Assembly: GCF_024498355.1 (NCBI RefSeq)
Contig: NZ_CP101833.1
Coordinates: 1,283,001-1,347,000, forward strand
DNA: 64,000 bases
Origin: Bacillus pumilus
Lineage (GTDB): Bacteria; Bacillota; Bacilli; Bacillales; Bacillaceae
Reading direction: 5' to 3'
The notes beneath the pieces were generated by a model that made no database searches, was not told the DNA's origin, and saw only the letters and a list, made by a program, of their open reading frames with translations. This document shows positions 36,917 to 45,312 of this stretch, in pieces; the stretch's first letter is position 1; the number at the start of each line of letters is the position of its first letter. The position numbers were made by a program, and so were the translations under genes.

Positions 36917-36957
36917 AAAGGCGATCAACCTGCCTACAGGTTGTATCGCCTTTTTTT
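36914..36957 (+). terminator. Terminator of the CDF gene
   Basis: AAGGCGAT-ACCTG / CAGGT-ATCGCCTTTTTTT two-part stem. Confidence 0.85.
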
Positions 36958-36979
36958 ACGCTTCATCTATGAAATGAAA

Positions 36980-37135
36980 TCAATAGCCATAAGCAGTATC
37001 GTAATCTTCATACCAAGAGATATAAGCTGTGTCATCATTTGACAAACCATGCTTCATGTCTAAAAAATCAGCTTCGCAAATATCTTCAATCACAGTCATT
37101 TCGTTGTTCTTTAATAGTACGACAGTTCCCATCAT
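36980..37135 (-). CDS. Small acidic protein, 51 aa
   Basis: An ORF of 51 residues from ATG 37135 (or 37132) to TGA 36980: MMGTVVLLKNNEMTVIEDIC... ending AYISWYEDYDTAYGY, acidic and aromatic at its C-terminus. AAAGGTG precedes the start and a promoter TTGACA-N16-TACAAT (37192-37165) stands ~30 bp upstream, so it has the full signals of a gene. No known family. Confidence 0.62.
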   Translation of the reverse strand: MMGTVVLLKNNEMTVIEDICEADFLDMKHGLSNDDTAYISWYEDYDTAYGY

Positions 37136-37164
37136 GAACACCTTTCTTTAAAAAATCCTTGAAT

Positions 37165-37192
37165 ATTGTACCATGTGAAGCGCGATTGTCAA
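37165..37192 (-). promoter_or_regulatory. Sigma-A promoter of the 51-aa gene
   Basis: TTGACA (37192-37187), 16-bp spacer, TACAAT (37170-37165) on the minus strand. It is a near-consensus promoter. Confidence 0.7.
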
Positions 37193-37433
37193 CAGAAGAA
37201 TCGAAATAAGACGAAAATATCACAAAATGTTAAAAGGACAGGAGATAAAAGAACTAGAAGTGCCATGATTTTCACAAATTTTCAGTATTTATTCACATAA
37301 ATCATTCATGACACGCTGATCTAAAATATATGTAAAAGTGTAAAGCTCCATTGATCTTGCTATATCCATAAGATATAATAACGAATGATTATAAGAAATT
37401 TATAGAAAACATACATAATAAAGGAGAAATAGG

Positions 37434-37973
37434 ATGGAAACAAACATAGCAGAACCACACATTCAAGAAAAGAAGCATCCTGAGCTAGCAGGCGTGGGCT
37501 ATCGTTTTCTTGCTCACCTTTTGGACGGTGTCATTATCGGTGTTCCGTATGCCTTCATCATGTTTATTTTGGCGACACTCTTGTTTGTCTCAAGCCCAGA
37601 GGCAGCATTGATGCTAGAGGATGACAGCTATTACTACTCTACAACCGTCATAACGGATGAAGAATGGGCTGTCATTATGGGACTTATCTTTTTCTACGTA
37701 GGAGCGATTTTGATCGGTATCGTGGTGACATGGCTTTATTACGCCATCATGGAATCATCAAAACTGCAAGGAACTCTTGGCAAAATGGCTCTTGGGATCA
37801 AAGTCACAAAAGTAACGGGCGAAAAAGTGACATTCGGAAGAGCAACAGGCCGCTTTTTTGCAAAAGGCTTTTTGTCTCCAATCTTATGTATTGGCTACAT
37901 CATTGCTTTTTTCACAGAGAAAAAACAAGCACTTCACGATTTGATTGCAAGTACCATTGTAGTGAAGAAATAA
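37434..37973 (+). CDS. RDD family membrane protein
   Basis: 179-residue membrane protein with the RDD domain: the signature Arg and two Asp appear in GVGYRFLAHLLDGVIIGVP (~22-40), with hydrophobic helices at ~35-58, ~85-110 and ~145-165, and LGIKVTKVTGEKVTFGRATGRFFAK as the conserved loop. Some RDD proteins are Na+/H+ antiporters or solute exporters; no specific role is known here. RBS AAAGGAGAAATAGG. Followed by a terminator; not at this place in B. subtilis. Confidence 0.82.
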   Translation: METNIAEPHIQEKKHPELAGVGYRFLAHLLDGVIIGVPYAFIMFILATLLFVSSPEAALMLEDDSYYYSTTVITDEEWAVIMGLIFFYVGAILIGIVVTWLYYAIMESSKLQGTLGKMALGIKVTKVTGEKVTFGRATGRFFAKGFLSPILCIGYIIAFFTEKKQALHDLIASTIVVKK

Positions 37974-37980
37974 TGAAAAG

Positions 37981-38015
37981 AAGCACCTCTGCTAGTATAG
38001 TAAGGGGTGCTTTTT
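37981..38015 (+). terminator. Terminator of the RDD gene
   Basis: AGCACC / GGTGCTTTTT stem with a long AT-rich loop. Confidence 0.6.
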
Positions 38016-38099
38016 GCATAGATCGCTTGTATGGAAGAGGGCAACGTCACATAAAGTAGAATGATAGTGAAAATCCAGGCAGGGAAGGGAGACAATATA

Positions 38100-39410
38100 T
38101 TGAGAACAGGAAAAAAGACCGTACAGAAAAAAGGGGCAGGCTTCGGGCTGTTTTTGACAGCACCTGTTTTGGCCTGGGCACTATATGATTTTGCAAATAC
38201 GATATTTTCATCAAATATGATCACCATTTTCTTTCCATTCTACTTGCAGGAAACGATAGGGGACAGCGCGAGAATGGATCAGATCGCCAGTACCTTTATT
38301 TCTTATGCAAACGCACTAGCCAGCTTTTTCCTCGTGATTTTTACACCTTTATACGGTGTGCTAATCGATCGTACAGGAAAGAAGAAGCGCTACATCACGG
38401 TGTTTACCCTGATTTGTATTGCTTGTACATTTTTGATGGGGATCTTTGCTGGAATTGATTTCTCAAACGAATGGTTTGGGCTGCCTGTCTCCTTATTAGT
38501 GGTGGTCACCTTGTTTGTGATTGCAAAATTTTTCTATCATTCTAGTCTTGTTTTTTATGACACCATGTTGCCCGATCTTGGGACAAAGGATGAAATACCT
38601 CTTATTTCTGGATTTGGCATCGCCGTTGGCTATTTAGGAACACTTGTCGGCCTCTCTGTTTATTTACTTGTCGGCAATGACCAGTTTCATGAAGCGTTTA
38701 TCCCAACAGCACTTTTATTCTTTCTCTTTTTTCTGCCCTTTCTCTTTTTTGTAAAAGATCCTTATCCGCTGCCACAGCAAGTGAAAAAAGCGTCTTTTTT
38801 CAGCGGGTATAAAGAGATTATTGGCACGTTCAAAGATATGAAGCAATACAAGCCAGCTTTTATGTTTATGATCGCTTTCTTTTTTATGAATGATGCTTTA
38901 CAGACAGCAATTGCGATGATGGCCGTTTATGCCAAAATCATCATTGGCTTTACCGCTGGGCAATTTATTTTACTTTATCTTGTATCAACCATTTCAAGTA
39001 TCATTGGATCCTTTCTATTTGGATATATCACAAAAGCCATCGGGGCAAAGCGCTCGATTACAGTCGTTTATGTCATTTTAATCGTTGCGCTGATTCTGGC
39101 TGTGACAGCTTCAACAGAATGGGTATTCTGGGTAGCGGGCAGTTTATTTGGGATCTCACTTGGCGCGAGCTGGGGGGCATCACGCATATTGATTATTGAG
39201 CTGACACCGAAAGAAAAACGCGGACAGTTTTTTGGTCTCTTTGCCTTCTCAGGGAAGGTGTCTTCAATTGTCGGACCGATCATTTATGGCTCAGTCACAC
39301 TGCTATTTGCAGAGCACGGAAATCTCGCAAGCCGCCTTGCACTAGGGTCTTTACTCATCCTTGCAGCGATAGGACTTGTGATTCATCAATTCGTACGAGA
39401 GAAAGCGTAA
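38100..39410 (+). CDS. MFS transporter of the YxiO/Atg22-like type
   Basis: 436-residue membrane protein with ~12 helices. The N-terminal WALYDFANTIFSSNMITIFF is the hallmark of the UMF1/Atg22-like MFS group to which B. subtilis YxiO belongs. Atg22 relatives export amino acids from the yeast vacuole; the bacterial substrate is unknown. I choose TTG 38100, 8 bp after AAGGGAG; an in-frame ATG at 38061 has no RBS. Stands directly upstream of cheV's sigma-D promoter. Confidence 0.82.
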   Translation: MRTGKKTVQKKGAGFGLFLTAPVLAWALYDFANTIFSSNMITIFFPFYLQETIGDSARMDQIASTFISYANALASFFLVIFTPLYGVLIDRTGKKKRYITVFTLICIACTFLMGIFAGIDFSNEWFGLPVSLLVVVTLFVIAKFFYHSSLVFYDTMLPDLGTKDEIPLISGFGIAVGYLGTLVGLSVYLLVGNDQFHEAFIPTALLFFLFFLPFLFFVKDPYPLPQQVKKASFFSGYKEIIGTFKDMKQYKPAFMFMIAFFFMNDALQTAIAMMAVYAKIIIGFTAGQFILLYLVSTISSIIGSFLFGYITKAIGAKRSITVVYVILIVALILAVTASTEWVFWVAGSLFGISLGASWGASRILIIELTPKEKRGQFFGLFAFSGKVSSIVGPIIYGSVTLLFAEHGNLASRLALGSLLILAAIGLVIHQFVREKA

Positions 39411-39417
39411 AGAAACG

Positions 39418-39444
39418 TCAACTTTTTACCCATGCTGCCGATAT
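39418..39444 (+). promoter_or_regulatory. Sigma-D promoter of cheV
   Basis: TCAA (39418-39421), 15-bp spacer, GCCGATAT (39437-39444): perfect -10, one mismatch in the -35; 39 bp before the cheV GTG. Confidence 0.82.
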
Positions 39445-39483
39445 AAAAAGTACAATCTTATATAGAAGAATAGAGGGATTTCC

Positions 39484-40392
39484 GTGGCTTTAAACAAACA
39501 AGAAATTTTACTTGACTCTGGTACAAATGAATTGGAAATTGTGAAGTTTGAAATTGGTTCAAATCAATACGGCATTAACGTGATGAAAGTAAGAGAAATC
39601 ATTCAGCCAGTTGAGTTGACGGTTGTACCGCACTCTCACCAAGACGTAGAAGGTATGATTAGTTTACGAGGCGAGATTTTACCAGTCATCAATCTATTTT
39701 CCTTTTTTAATGTCGAGTCAGATCGGTCCGAACAAGAGAAGTATATCGTGACTGAATTCAACCAACGGAAATTTGTGTTCCATACAGGAACGGTTTCACA
39801 AATTCACCGCGTCAGCTGGGAAGAGATTGAAAAGCCGACTGCACTCAATCAAGGCATGGACCGTCATTTAACAGGCATTATTAAGCTTGATGGGAAAATG
39901 ATTTTCCTTCCAGATTACGAAAAAATCATTTATGATATTGAATCCGCTTCTGGAGTAGAAACGTATCATATGTTTGACGGTGAGAAAGACGAGAGAAGAA
40001 CAGGGAAGAAGCTGTATGTTGTTGAAGATTCTCCGCTGCTCATGCGTCTATTAACGAATGAATTAACTGAAGCAGGCTATAAAAACATTGTGACCTTTGA
40101 AGATGGCAAACAAGCATATGATCATGTCATGGATCTTGTCAGCAAAGGAATCAGTGTGACAGAAGAAATTGATATGATGATTACAGATATCGAAATGCCC
40201 AAAATGGATGGTCATCGATTAACAAAACTGCTAAAGGAAAACCCTTTAACGAGCTCCATTCCGATTCTAATCTTCTCTTCGTTAATCACTGAAGATTTGC
40301 GGCATAAAGGGGAAACGATCGGAGCAGATGATCAAATTAGTAAACCAGAAATTCATCAGCTCATTGAAAAGGTCGATCACTTTATTATCTAA
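39484..40392 (+). CDS. cheV: Chemotaxis coupling/response-regulator protein CheV
   Basis: Couples chemoreceptors to CheA and takes part in adaptation. 302 residues: CheW-like beta-barrel domain (~15-155) and a C-terminal receiver domain (~170-302), with acidic pocket in [13 protein letters not shown], phospho-Asp in [13 protein letters not shown] (~235) and Lys in DQISKPE. Start GTG 39484 follows AGAGGGA. Sigma-D driven, as are motAB and mcpC here. Confidence 0.95.
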   Translation: MALNKQEILLDSGTNELEIVKFEIGSNQYGINVMKVREIIQPVELTVVPHSHQDVEGMISLRGEILPVINLFSFFNVESDRSEQEKYIVTEFNQRKFVFHTGTVSQIHRVSWEEIEKPTALNQGMDRHLTGIIKLDGKMIFLPDYEKIIYDIESASGVETYHMFDGEKDERRTGKKLYVVEDSPLLMRLLTNELTEAGYKNIVTFEDGKQAYDHVMDLVSKGISVTEEIDMMITDIEMPKMDGHRLTKLLKENPLTSSIPILIFSSLITEDLRHKGETIGADDQISKPEIHQLIEKVDHFII

Positions 40393-40394
40393 AG

Positions 40395-40423
40395 AAAAAA
40401 CCACTCGGCCTGAGTGGTTTTTT
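40395..40423. terminator. Terminator cheV / ykyB
   Basis: AAAAAACCACTC / GAGTGGTTTTTT symmetric hairpin between convergent genes. Confidence 0.85.
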
Positions 40424-40427
40424 CTGT

Positions 40428-40889
40428 TTAAAAATAACTTTCCCCGAGTCGTTTGAAGACGGGTTTCGTATAATGTGATTTTTGTTTTGTGGCGGCAGGT
40501 TTTTCTTTTAAACCAACATACGTTTGAAGGATTTGTTTTGCTCGGTTTAATGACATATTCGCCTTCGGATTGCGATATGATTGATTTAAATTTCCTAAGT
40601 GTGGCAAAAATTCGAAGTCTTCTTTAGTTGGTGGCAGATGAAAATAATAATCTCCAATTTCAATCAGCACGTCGGACTGTTGTTGACTATATTTGGGATT
40701 GTTAGAGAAATGTAGGCCCACTTTTCTTCCTTTACCTTCTTGTAATAGTTTTTGCAGCGCACGTTTTTTCAAAAGATAAAGAAACTTGGGATTTGGTGCG
40801 GTTTTAGCATGGCGGTTAACAGTATAAATGGCTTTTGCGATGTTTTCTGCTGTAGGTTCTATGTCTTTAGTATGAGCATAATCGTCCAT
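40428..40889 (-). CDS. ykyB: YkyB family protein
   Basis: 153-residue soluble protein, conserved at this site next to cheV in Bacillus. The body KTAPNPKFLYLLKKRALQK, GLHFSNNPKYSQQQSDVLIE and KPVFKRLGESYF is characteristic. Function unknown in B. subtilis. AAAGGAGAG precedes ATG 40889. Confidence 0.88.
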   Translation of the reverse strand: MDDYAHTKDIEPTAENIAKAIYTVNRHAKTAPNPKFLYLLKKRALQKLLQEGKGRKVGLHFSNNPKYSQQQSDVLIEIGDYYFHLPPTKEDFEFLPHLGNLNQSYRNPKANMSLNRAKQILQTYVGLKEKPAATKQKSHYTKPVFKRLGESYF

Positions 40890-41099
40890 TTTTTCTCTCC
40901 TTTGTCTTTCGTCTTCCTGTGCTTAGTATAAATTATACGTTTTTATTGGTAAATTGCAAATGGAGTTATTGTAAAAAGAAAACCTTTGGTATAAAGGGAT
41001 TAGGGAGGATTAAAAATTTAATGTTTTAGAATCAACCCCCAATACTTCCCCAAAATTATAAATTCATAGCCTCTTCAAAAACTTCCACTGAAACTATTT

Positions 41100-41686
41100 C
41101 TAATTATTAGAAAGTATGGATATATATATGTCATCGATCATTGGAGGGTTATTTCCAAGTCAGCAATTACTTTGTCTGGTATTCTTTTGCTTATCAGTAT
41201 AGTCGCATGAGTATGTCTTAAACCATAAACGGTAATTTTCTTTAGATTTTGATTATCGGCAACTATATTGACAGCATAATTAAGTGAGTTAGGTGATATA
41301 GGTTTTCCATTCGTCCGACTAATTAATATGAAATCTTCTTCTTTTAAAGGATGACCAAAGGAAATATTTAACTCTTTACACCATTTTTGGTACAATTTTA
41401 ATTGGTTTATTACTTTCCCCCTGACTTTATAGTGCGGTAACTATTATTAGTTTTGGGGGGCCAAGTATGAGAAGCGCAGTATAGTGCGAAATACTTTTTG
41501 AGCGCCTTCAAGAAAAATGCTTAATTGTTCAGCAGTAAAAAAATTATCGACAATCATTGTGCTTGGGTTGTCTTTTTTTATTTTAATCTTTTTAAAGCGG
41601 TTCTTCTTTATTATTTCGTTTTCGACAGCCGCATTAATACCAATTTTGAAGATTGTATGGTACGCATTAACTGTACATGGAGTCAA
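41100..41686 (-). pseudogene. Tyrosine recombinase (integrase) remnant
   Basis: Decayed integrase on the minus strand. The fragment at 41447-41686 holds the core-binding region (TVNAYHTIFKIGINAAVENEIIKKN) and breaks off in RTILRFSYLAPQN. After a gap lacking the GxRxGE catalytic-Arg segment, a second fragment (41138-41428) shows YQKWCKELN and the active-site box VYGLRHTHATILISKR. A frameshift near 41150 then moves the RLGNNPPMIDDIY tail (with the catalytic Tyr) to another frame, ending ~41100. The N-terminal DNA-binding domain is absent. ORF start TTG 41686 has a stop codon just upstream. Confidence 0.85.
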
Positions 41687-41892
41687 TTTGTCTAATAATT
41701 AAATGGTGGAATGGTTTTAACAATTGTTTATCTTCAAAAGGAGTTAGTTGGGCGATGATTACATTAGCAGGAAGCATCTGTGGCGGAGCTTGTAGTGTAA
41801 CAATGGGAACAGCTTGTGCGCCTTGCTTTTATGGCTTAACATTCTTATCAGGGTTTAACATAGGCGAATGCTTTGAAAAAAATATTAGTTAG
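41677..41892 (+). CDS. Cys-rich bacteriocin-like C-terminal domain, probably 5'-truncated
   Basis: 71-codon ORF. From about residue 10 it reads WWNGFNNCLSSKGVSW, then ICGGACSVTMGTACAPC and a hydrophobic run to the stop: six or more cysteines and Gly/Ala-rich segments. This resembles, from memory, the C-terminal domain of halocin C8-like Cys-rich bacteriocins. ATG 41677 lies inside the inverted integrase remnant, with no RBS, so the natural 5' part seems lost. ATG 41755 after AAAAGGAG would give a 45-residue peptide. A two-helix membrane protein follows 11 bp on. Confidence 0.5.
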   Translation: MESICLIIKWWNGFNNCLSSKGVSWAMITLAGSICGGACSVTMGTACAPCFYGLTFLSGFNIGECFEKNIS

Positions 41893-41903
41893 GTGGTATA
41901 TAA

Positions 41904-42092
41904 ATGAATCTAGTTCGTGTATTGTGTATTCTGATTTTTATAATATCATTAACGGGATTTATACAAATCATTATAAATAAACAATTTATTTATAATGGGA
42001 TTATATATATATTAATATTCCTATTATCCTTAGCTCTTTCAATCACTATCCCTATACAAAATAAGAATAATAATTCGTCTACACAAAAGTGA
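41904..42092 (+). CDS. Small two-helix membrane protein, possible immunity factor
   Basis: 62 residues, two hydrophobic helices (VRVLCILIFIISLTGFIQII and NGIIYILIFLLSLALSITI) and a polar Asn/Lys tail. AGGTGG precedes ATG 41904, and the gene starts 11 bp after the Cys-rich ORF. Size, topology and context fit a bacteriocin immunity protein, but no motif proves this. Unusually AT-rich compared with the backbone. Confidence 0.55.
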   Translation: MNLVRVLCILIFIISLTGFIQIIINKQFIYNGIIYILIFLLSLALSITIPIQNKNNNSSTQK

Positions 42093-42122
42093 AAACACAA
42101 TGTAAAAAATGCATCCCTGTTA

Positions 42123-42257
42123 TTGACATATCATCATACAGTCAAAGGTGCAGTTTATCAGGAGCATACCATCTTCATAGCAAAAACACCCCCATACATC
42201 CGTCTTCATGTCTCATCTAGCCGTGTCAGCTGGAAAGAATGCGACTCTTTTCATTGA
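42123..42257 (+). pseudogene. Remnant ORF, 44 codons
   Basis: From TTG 42123 the frame reads HHTVKGAVYQEHTIFIAKTP and PYIRLHVSSSRVSWKECDSFH to TGA 42257. It reads like the tail of a real protein (balanced composition, high-quality codons) but has no RBS and no upstream start; the frame is closed upstream at ~42090. Probably debris of the integrated element. Family not recognised. Confidence 0.35.
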
Positions 42258-42476
42258 AGGAGCAAAAGAGAGACTTTGAGGCAATAGGGAGTTCTTATAA
42301 GAACTGATGGAAATGAAATATATATAAAGTGAACTATTAGATCTTGATAACCACCTATTTAAATAAATGGGTAGTTTCTCAATTTGTATTTCTTTCTTAT
42401 GTTGAGTCATGATTCCGTCTGAAAGCTTATACCATATGCCAGACAACAGGGTCGAACATATGGCTTAAAAAATGGA

Positions 42477-42692
42477 CTATTTTGTATGACTAGAATAAGC
42501 GCAATAAAAACAACCATTAAAATCAGTGTCATTCGTCATTTTTTTGGCTTCTTCAATGGCGCTTTCACCATTCATGTGTAGACCAATTAATGTACGGCTT
42601 GAAGCATCTCCTAGAAACGCACAATCTTCTGTATGTACAACATACTGTCCGTGATCATCTTTTGAATGAATAAAGTAATAACTTTTTAGCAT
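42477..42692 (-). CDS. Hypothetical protein with Cys/His motif, 71 aa
   Basis: Reads LKSYYFIHSKDDHGQYVVHT, EDCAFL, LIGLHMNGESAIEEAKKM and DFNGCFYCAYSSHTK. The pattern HTxDC near the middle and GCxxC at the end resembles small Bacillus proteins with a single possible metal site. ATG 42692 follows GGAGGTGAGG, a strong RBS; the frame's earlier start at 42707 lies before this RBS. No assigned function. It sits at the right border of the AT-rich accessory patch. Confidence 0.65.
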   Translation of the reverse strand: MLKSYYFIHSKDDHGQYVVHTEDCAFLGDASSRTLIGLHMNGESAIEEAKKMTNDTDFNGCFYCAYSSHTK

Positions 42693-42893
42693 ACCCCTCA
42701 CCTCCAACTTGACTATCCTACTATAAAACTTCCAATAATGTAAAGAATTTTTATTAAAATTGTTACATTTTTATACATATATCTGTTATTTAAAAAAACA
42801 AAAAAAGAAAGGATGATCATCTAAAAGAACCTTTATAATGAATATGAGATTAAGTTCAATGGGTGTATATGATAAAAGAAAGGAATGTGTCTA

Positions 42894-43070
42894 TTGAAAG
42901 ACATTTTAGCTCCTTTATTCATCGCTTTGGTCGTTGGAGGGATTGTGTATGTGATAGACGATCAACCAATTCATCCTTTACTTCTCTTTCTCATTTTGTT
43001 TATTAGCATTTATGCAGTCGAAAGAATCATTGATTTTGCTTCAAATCGGTTCAATCAACAGAAAAAATAA
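42894..43070 (+). CDS. Small membrane protein, 58 aa
   Basis: Two hydrophobic helices (LAPLFIALVVGGIVYVI and PLLLFLILFISIYAVERII) and a polar tail. TTG 42894 lies 10 bp after AAAGGA; ATG 42885 is in frame but immediately abuts that RBS. Divergent from the 71-aa gene. No family recognised; followed by a hairpin AACGTCCT / AGGACGTT and then repeat copy 2. Confidence 0.55.
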   Translation: MKDILAPLFIALVVGGIVYVIDDQPIHPLLLFLILFISIYAVERIIDFASNRFNQQKK

Positions 43071-43132
43071 ACGTCCTAGGACATGAAGGACGTTGAAGCC
43101 ATGAAAAAAAGACTTTCTCAAAAAGAAAGCCC

Positions 43133-43295
43133 CAGCGTGTAGACAAACCCTCGCATTCGGTGTCAGTCCTGCGCTCCGGTGCTCACGAATCTCAAATTCG
43201 CTCCGCTCCGCTACTCGTCCTTCCTAGACTGCAAAGGTTTTCTATCACGCTGAAAAGAAGACAAAGGGCTAAAATGAAGATCATTTTAGCCCTTT
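43133..43295 (+). repeat. MITE-like intergenic repeat, copy 2 (right end truncated)
   Basis: Same element as at 29089, same orientation, beginning CAGCGTGTAGACAAACCC. The right end stops after GCCCTTT, without the GTCAACAATCT terminus. It has an extra CTCCG-type duplication in the middle. A small hairpin CTTTCT/AGAAAG lies at its left, but there is no duplicate at the right. It lies between the 58-aa gene and the ykuC stop. Confidence 0.85.
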
Positions 43296-43306
43296 TAGAT
43301 GTTCAT

Positions 43307-44584
43307 TTATTGAACTCCCTGACCTTTTAATTCACGCTGTACATCTAACTCGGCAGCTTCTCTGCTGAACTTTGGCAGTGTAATGAAGTAAAAAAGGAAG
43401 ACGAGTAAAATAATCATGCCCATTCCGTAATAAATATATGAAATATTCGTCACGAGCTTTGGAAATAGTACCGCAATCAAACCTAACGTCATTGATTGGG
43501 CAAACATAGTGAGCGGATCAACCCATCCTGACACACGTCCCATCAGACGAGGGTGGACGATTCTTGGCAACCAGCCGCCAATAACAATGTTGATTGGACC
43601 GATGCATGTTCCAATGACAAATGATGTGACATAAAATAACCACAATGTATGGGTAGAACCAAGTACAAAAATGAGAATGCCTGCAATAAGAATCGGAATC
43701 GACATGAGATATTGCATTTTCACCTTTTTAGCGAGAACAGAGCCCATTACGCTTCCAACAAGAAGCCCTGCACCGATCGCGATCGTAAAGAAAGATGTAT
43801 GCAATTCAAAGTGTTCTGGTGAAAGACCATATTTCATTGTAAACATTGGAAGGACTGCAAATGCGCCATTGACAAGACCGAAAACGAAGAAGCCAAAAAT
43901 TAAGGAAGCCAGTAATTTATTTTTTAAAATATAAATAATGCCTTCTTTAAAATCCTTAAGAGACGTTTTAATGGTCATACTTTTCCAGCCTGCTTGTCCA
44001 TTTGGCTGACGCGCTTCCATTGGAATGTTACATGAACGAATCAGGATGCCGGAAATAATAAAACTGATCAAATCGATCGTAATGGCACCATGAAGCCCAA
44101 TGGTTTTATACATAATAGCACCGATTCCAACACCAAACACCATAAATAAACTAAACAGCATTTGATTTAAGCCAGCGGCTTTTGCATATTGATCTTTATT
44201 TAAAATCGCCTGTACGAGAGATGCTTCAGCTGGATAGAAGAACTTCGTAATGGCACTTCGTATAAACAAGATCAAGAAAATAAGTGGAAGTGAATTAAAA
44301 TAAATGACGACAAATAAAACAATCGTCAGCCCAGCTCGTATCCAATCACAATTCTCCGCGACTTTTTTACGATCAAAACGGTCTGCGACCACACCGACCA
44401 TAAAAAAGACAAAGATGGTAGGGAGTGAATACATTAGCTCTGCCAATGTGGCGTAGGCGGGCTGATGACTAAAATGGTCAAGTAAATAAAAGGCAAACGC
44501 CATATTGCCTACTGTTGTCCCCATTTGCGAGGCAAGTGCTGCAAAAAAGAGACGAACAAAATTTCTGTTTTTAAAAATATCCAT
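43307..44584 (-). CDS. ykuC: MFS transporter YkuC
   Basis: 425-residue MFS efflux-type protein with ~12 helices. The N-terminal FKNRNFVRLFFAALASQMGT and GVVADRFDRKKV (loop 2-3 motif) place it with MFS drug/macrolide exporters of the YfiS/YkuC kind; the substrate is unknown. AAGGAGCG precedes ATG 44584. It starts the yku block that follows the accessory patch. Confidence 0.85.
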   Translation of the reverse strand: MDIFKNRNFVRLFFAALASQMGTTVGNMAFAFYLLDHFSHQPAYATLAELMYSLPTIFVFFMVGVVADRFDRKKVAENCDWIRAGLTIVLFVVIYFNSLPLIFLILFIRSAITKFFYPAEASLVQAILNKDQYAKAAGLNQMLFSLFMVFGVGIGAIMYKTIGLHGAITIDLISFIISGILIRSCNIPMEARQPNGQAGWKSMTIKTSLKDFKEGIIYILKNKLLASLIFGFFVFGLVNGAFAVLPMFTMKYGLSPEHFELHTSFFTIAIGAGLLVGSVMGSVLAKKVKMQYLMSIPILIAGILIFVLGSTHTLWLFYVTSFVIGTCIGPINIVIGGWLPRIVHPRLMGRVSGWVDPLTMFAQSMTLGLIAVLFPKLVTNISYIYYGMGMIILLVFLFYFITLPKFSREAAELDVQRELKGQGVQ

Positions 44585-44657
44585 AAATACGCTCCTTAAC
44601 CTGAAGATCCCACTTTATATCATATAAAATTTTAACCATTCATACAATTGATTTCTC

Positions 44658-45155
44658 TTACTGGCTAATGGTCACAGGTGTTCCGTTGGGAACGAGTGAA
44701 GCAAGTTCGATGACATCCTGATTATACATGCGAATGCATCCTCTAGAAACAGCTTTACCAATTGAAGACGGGTTATTCGTACCGTGGATGCCGTAATGAA
44801 TTTTCGAAAGGCTCAGCCAATAGGCGCCAAAGGGACCTCCTGGGTTGGGCTGTCTGTTGACAATATAATAAGAACCTGTCGGTGTCATATTTAATATCTT
44901 TCCTGTTGCAATCGGGTACGAACGAATGAGCTGTGATCCAGAAAACAAAACGAGACGTTTCGTTGAAATCGAAACAGAGATGCGGTAAGGGATCGTGCTA
45001 GGATCCGGCAACCCAGGAATGATGATGACCTCATTTTGTTCTGGCTCGCGAGCCTGAAGTGACGGATTTGCAGCCTTTAAGGCATCTGTCGTTGTTCGAA
45101 AATCAAGCGCTATAGAAGCAAGTGTTTCTCCACTTTTCACCGTGTATCGCAGCAT
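44658..45155 (-). CDS. ykuD: L,D-transpeptidase YkuD
   Basis: Exported/spore-associated L,D-transpeptidase that crosslinks peptidoglycan; 165 residues from ATG 45155. An N-terminal LysM domain (LRYTVKSGETLASIALDF ... NEVIIIPGL) binds the wall; the YkuD catalytic domain ends with HGTNNPSSIGKAVSRGCIRM, whose Cys is the nucleophile. AAAAGGAG upstream. The reference member of its family is the B. subtilis protein of this locus. Confidence 0.96.
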   Translation of the reverse strand: MLRYTVKSGETLASIALDFRTTTDALKAANPSLQAREPEQNEVIIIPGLPDPSTIPYRISVSISTKRLVLFSGSQLIRSYPIATGKILNMTPTGSYYIVNRQPNPGGPFGAYWLSLSKIHYGIHGTNNPSSIGKAVSRGCIRMYNQDVIELASLVPNGTPVTISQ

Positions 45156-45312
45156 CAAAGGACACTCCTTTTACTCAAATAAAAGAAGCCATAATGTCCG
45201 TCACCAGATATACTATATGGACGGAATCAGGCCAACTAAGGTTTCTCCTAACATTTGTCATGAGAAATATCTTTAATTATACATATGCAAGATAGGGCGG
45301 TTTGGCTTCTGT

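Noticed and set aside
42213..42446. Minus-strand 77-codon ORF in the accessory patch
   Set aside because: No RBS, overlaps the remnant frame, composition unlike real proteins.
42258..42476. Palindrome AGTTCTTATAAGAACT and hairpin near 42340-42365
   Set aside because: AT-rich inverted repeats without T-tract or adjacent promoter; no function can be argued.
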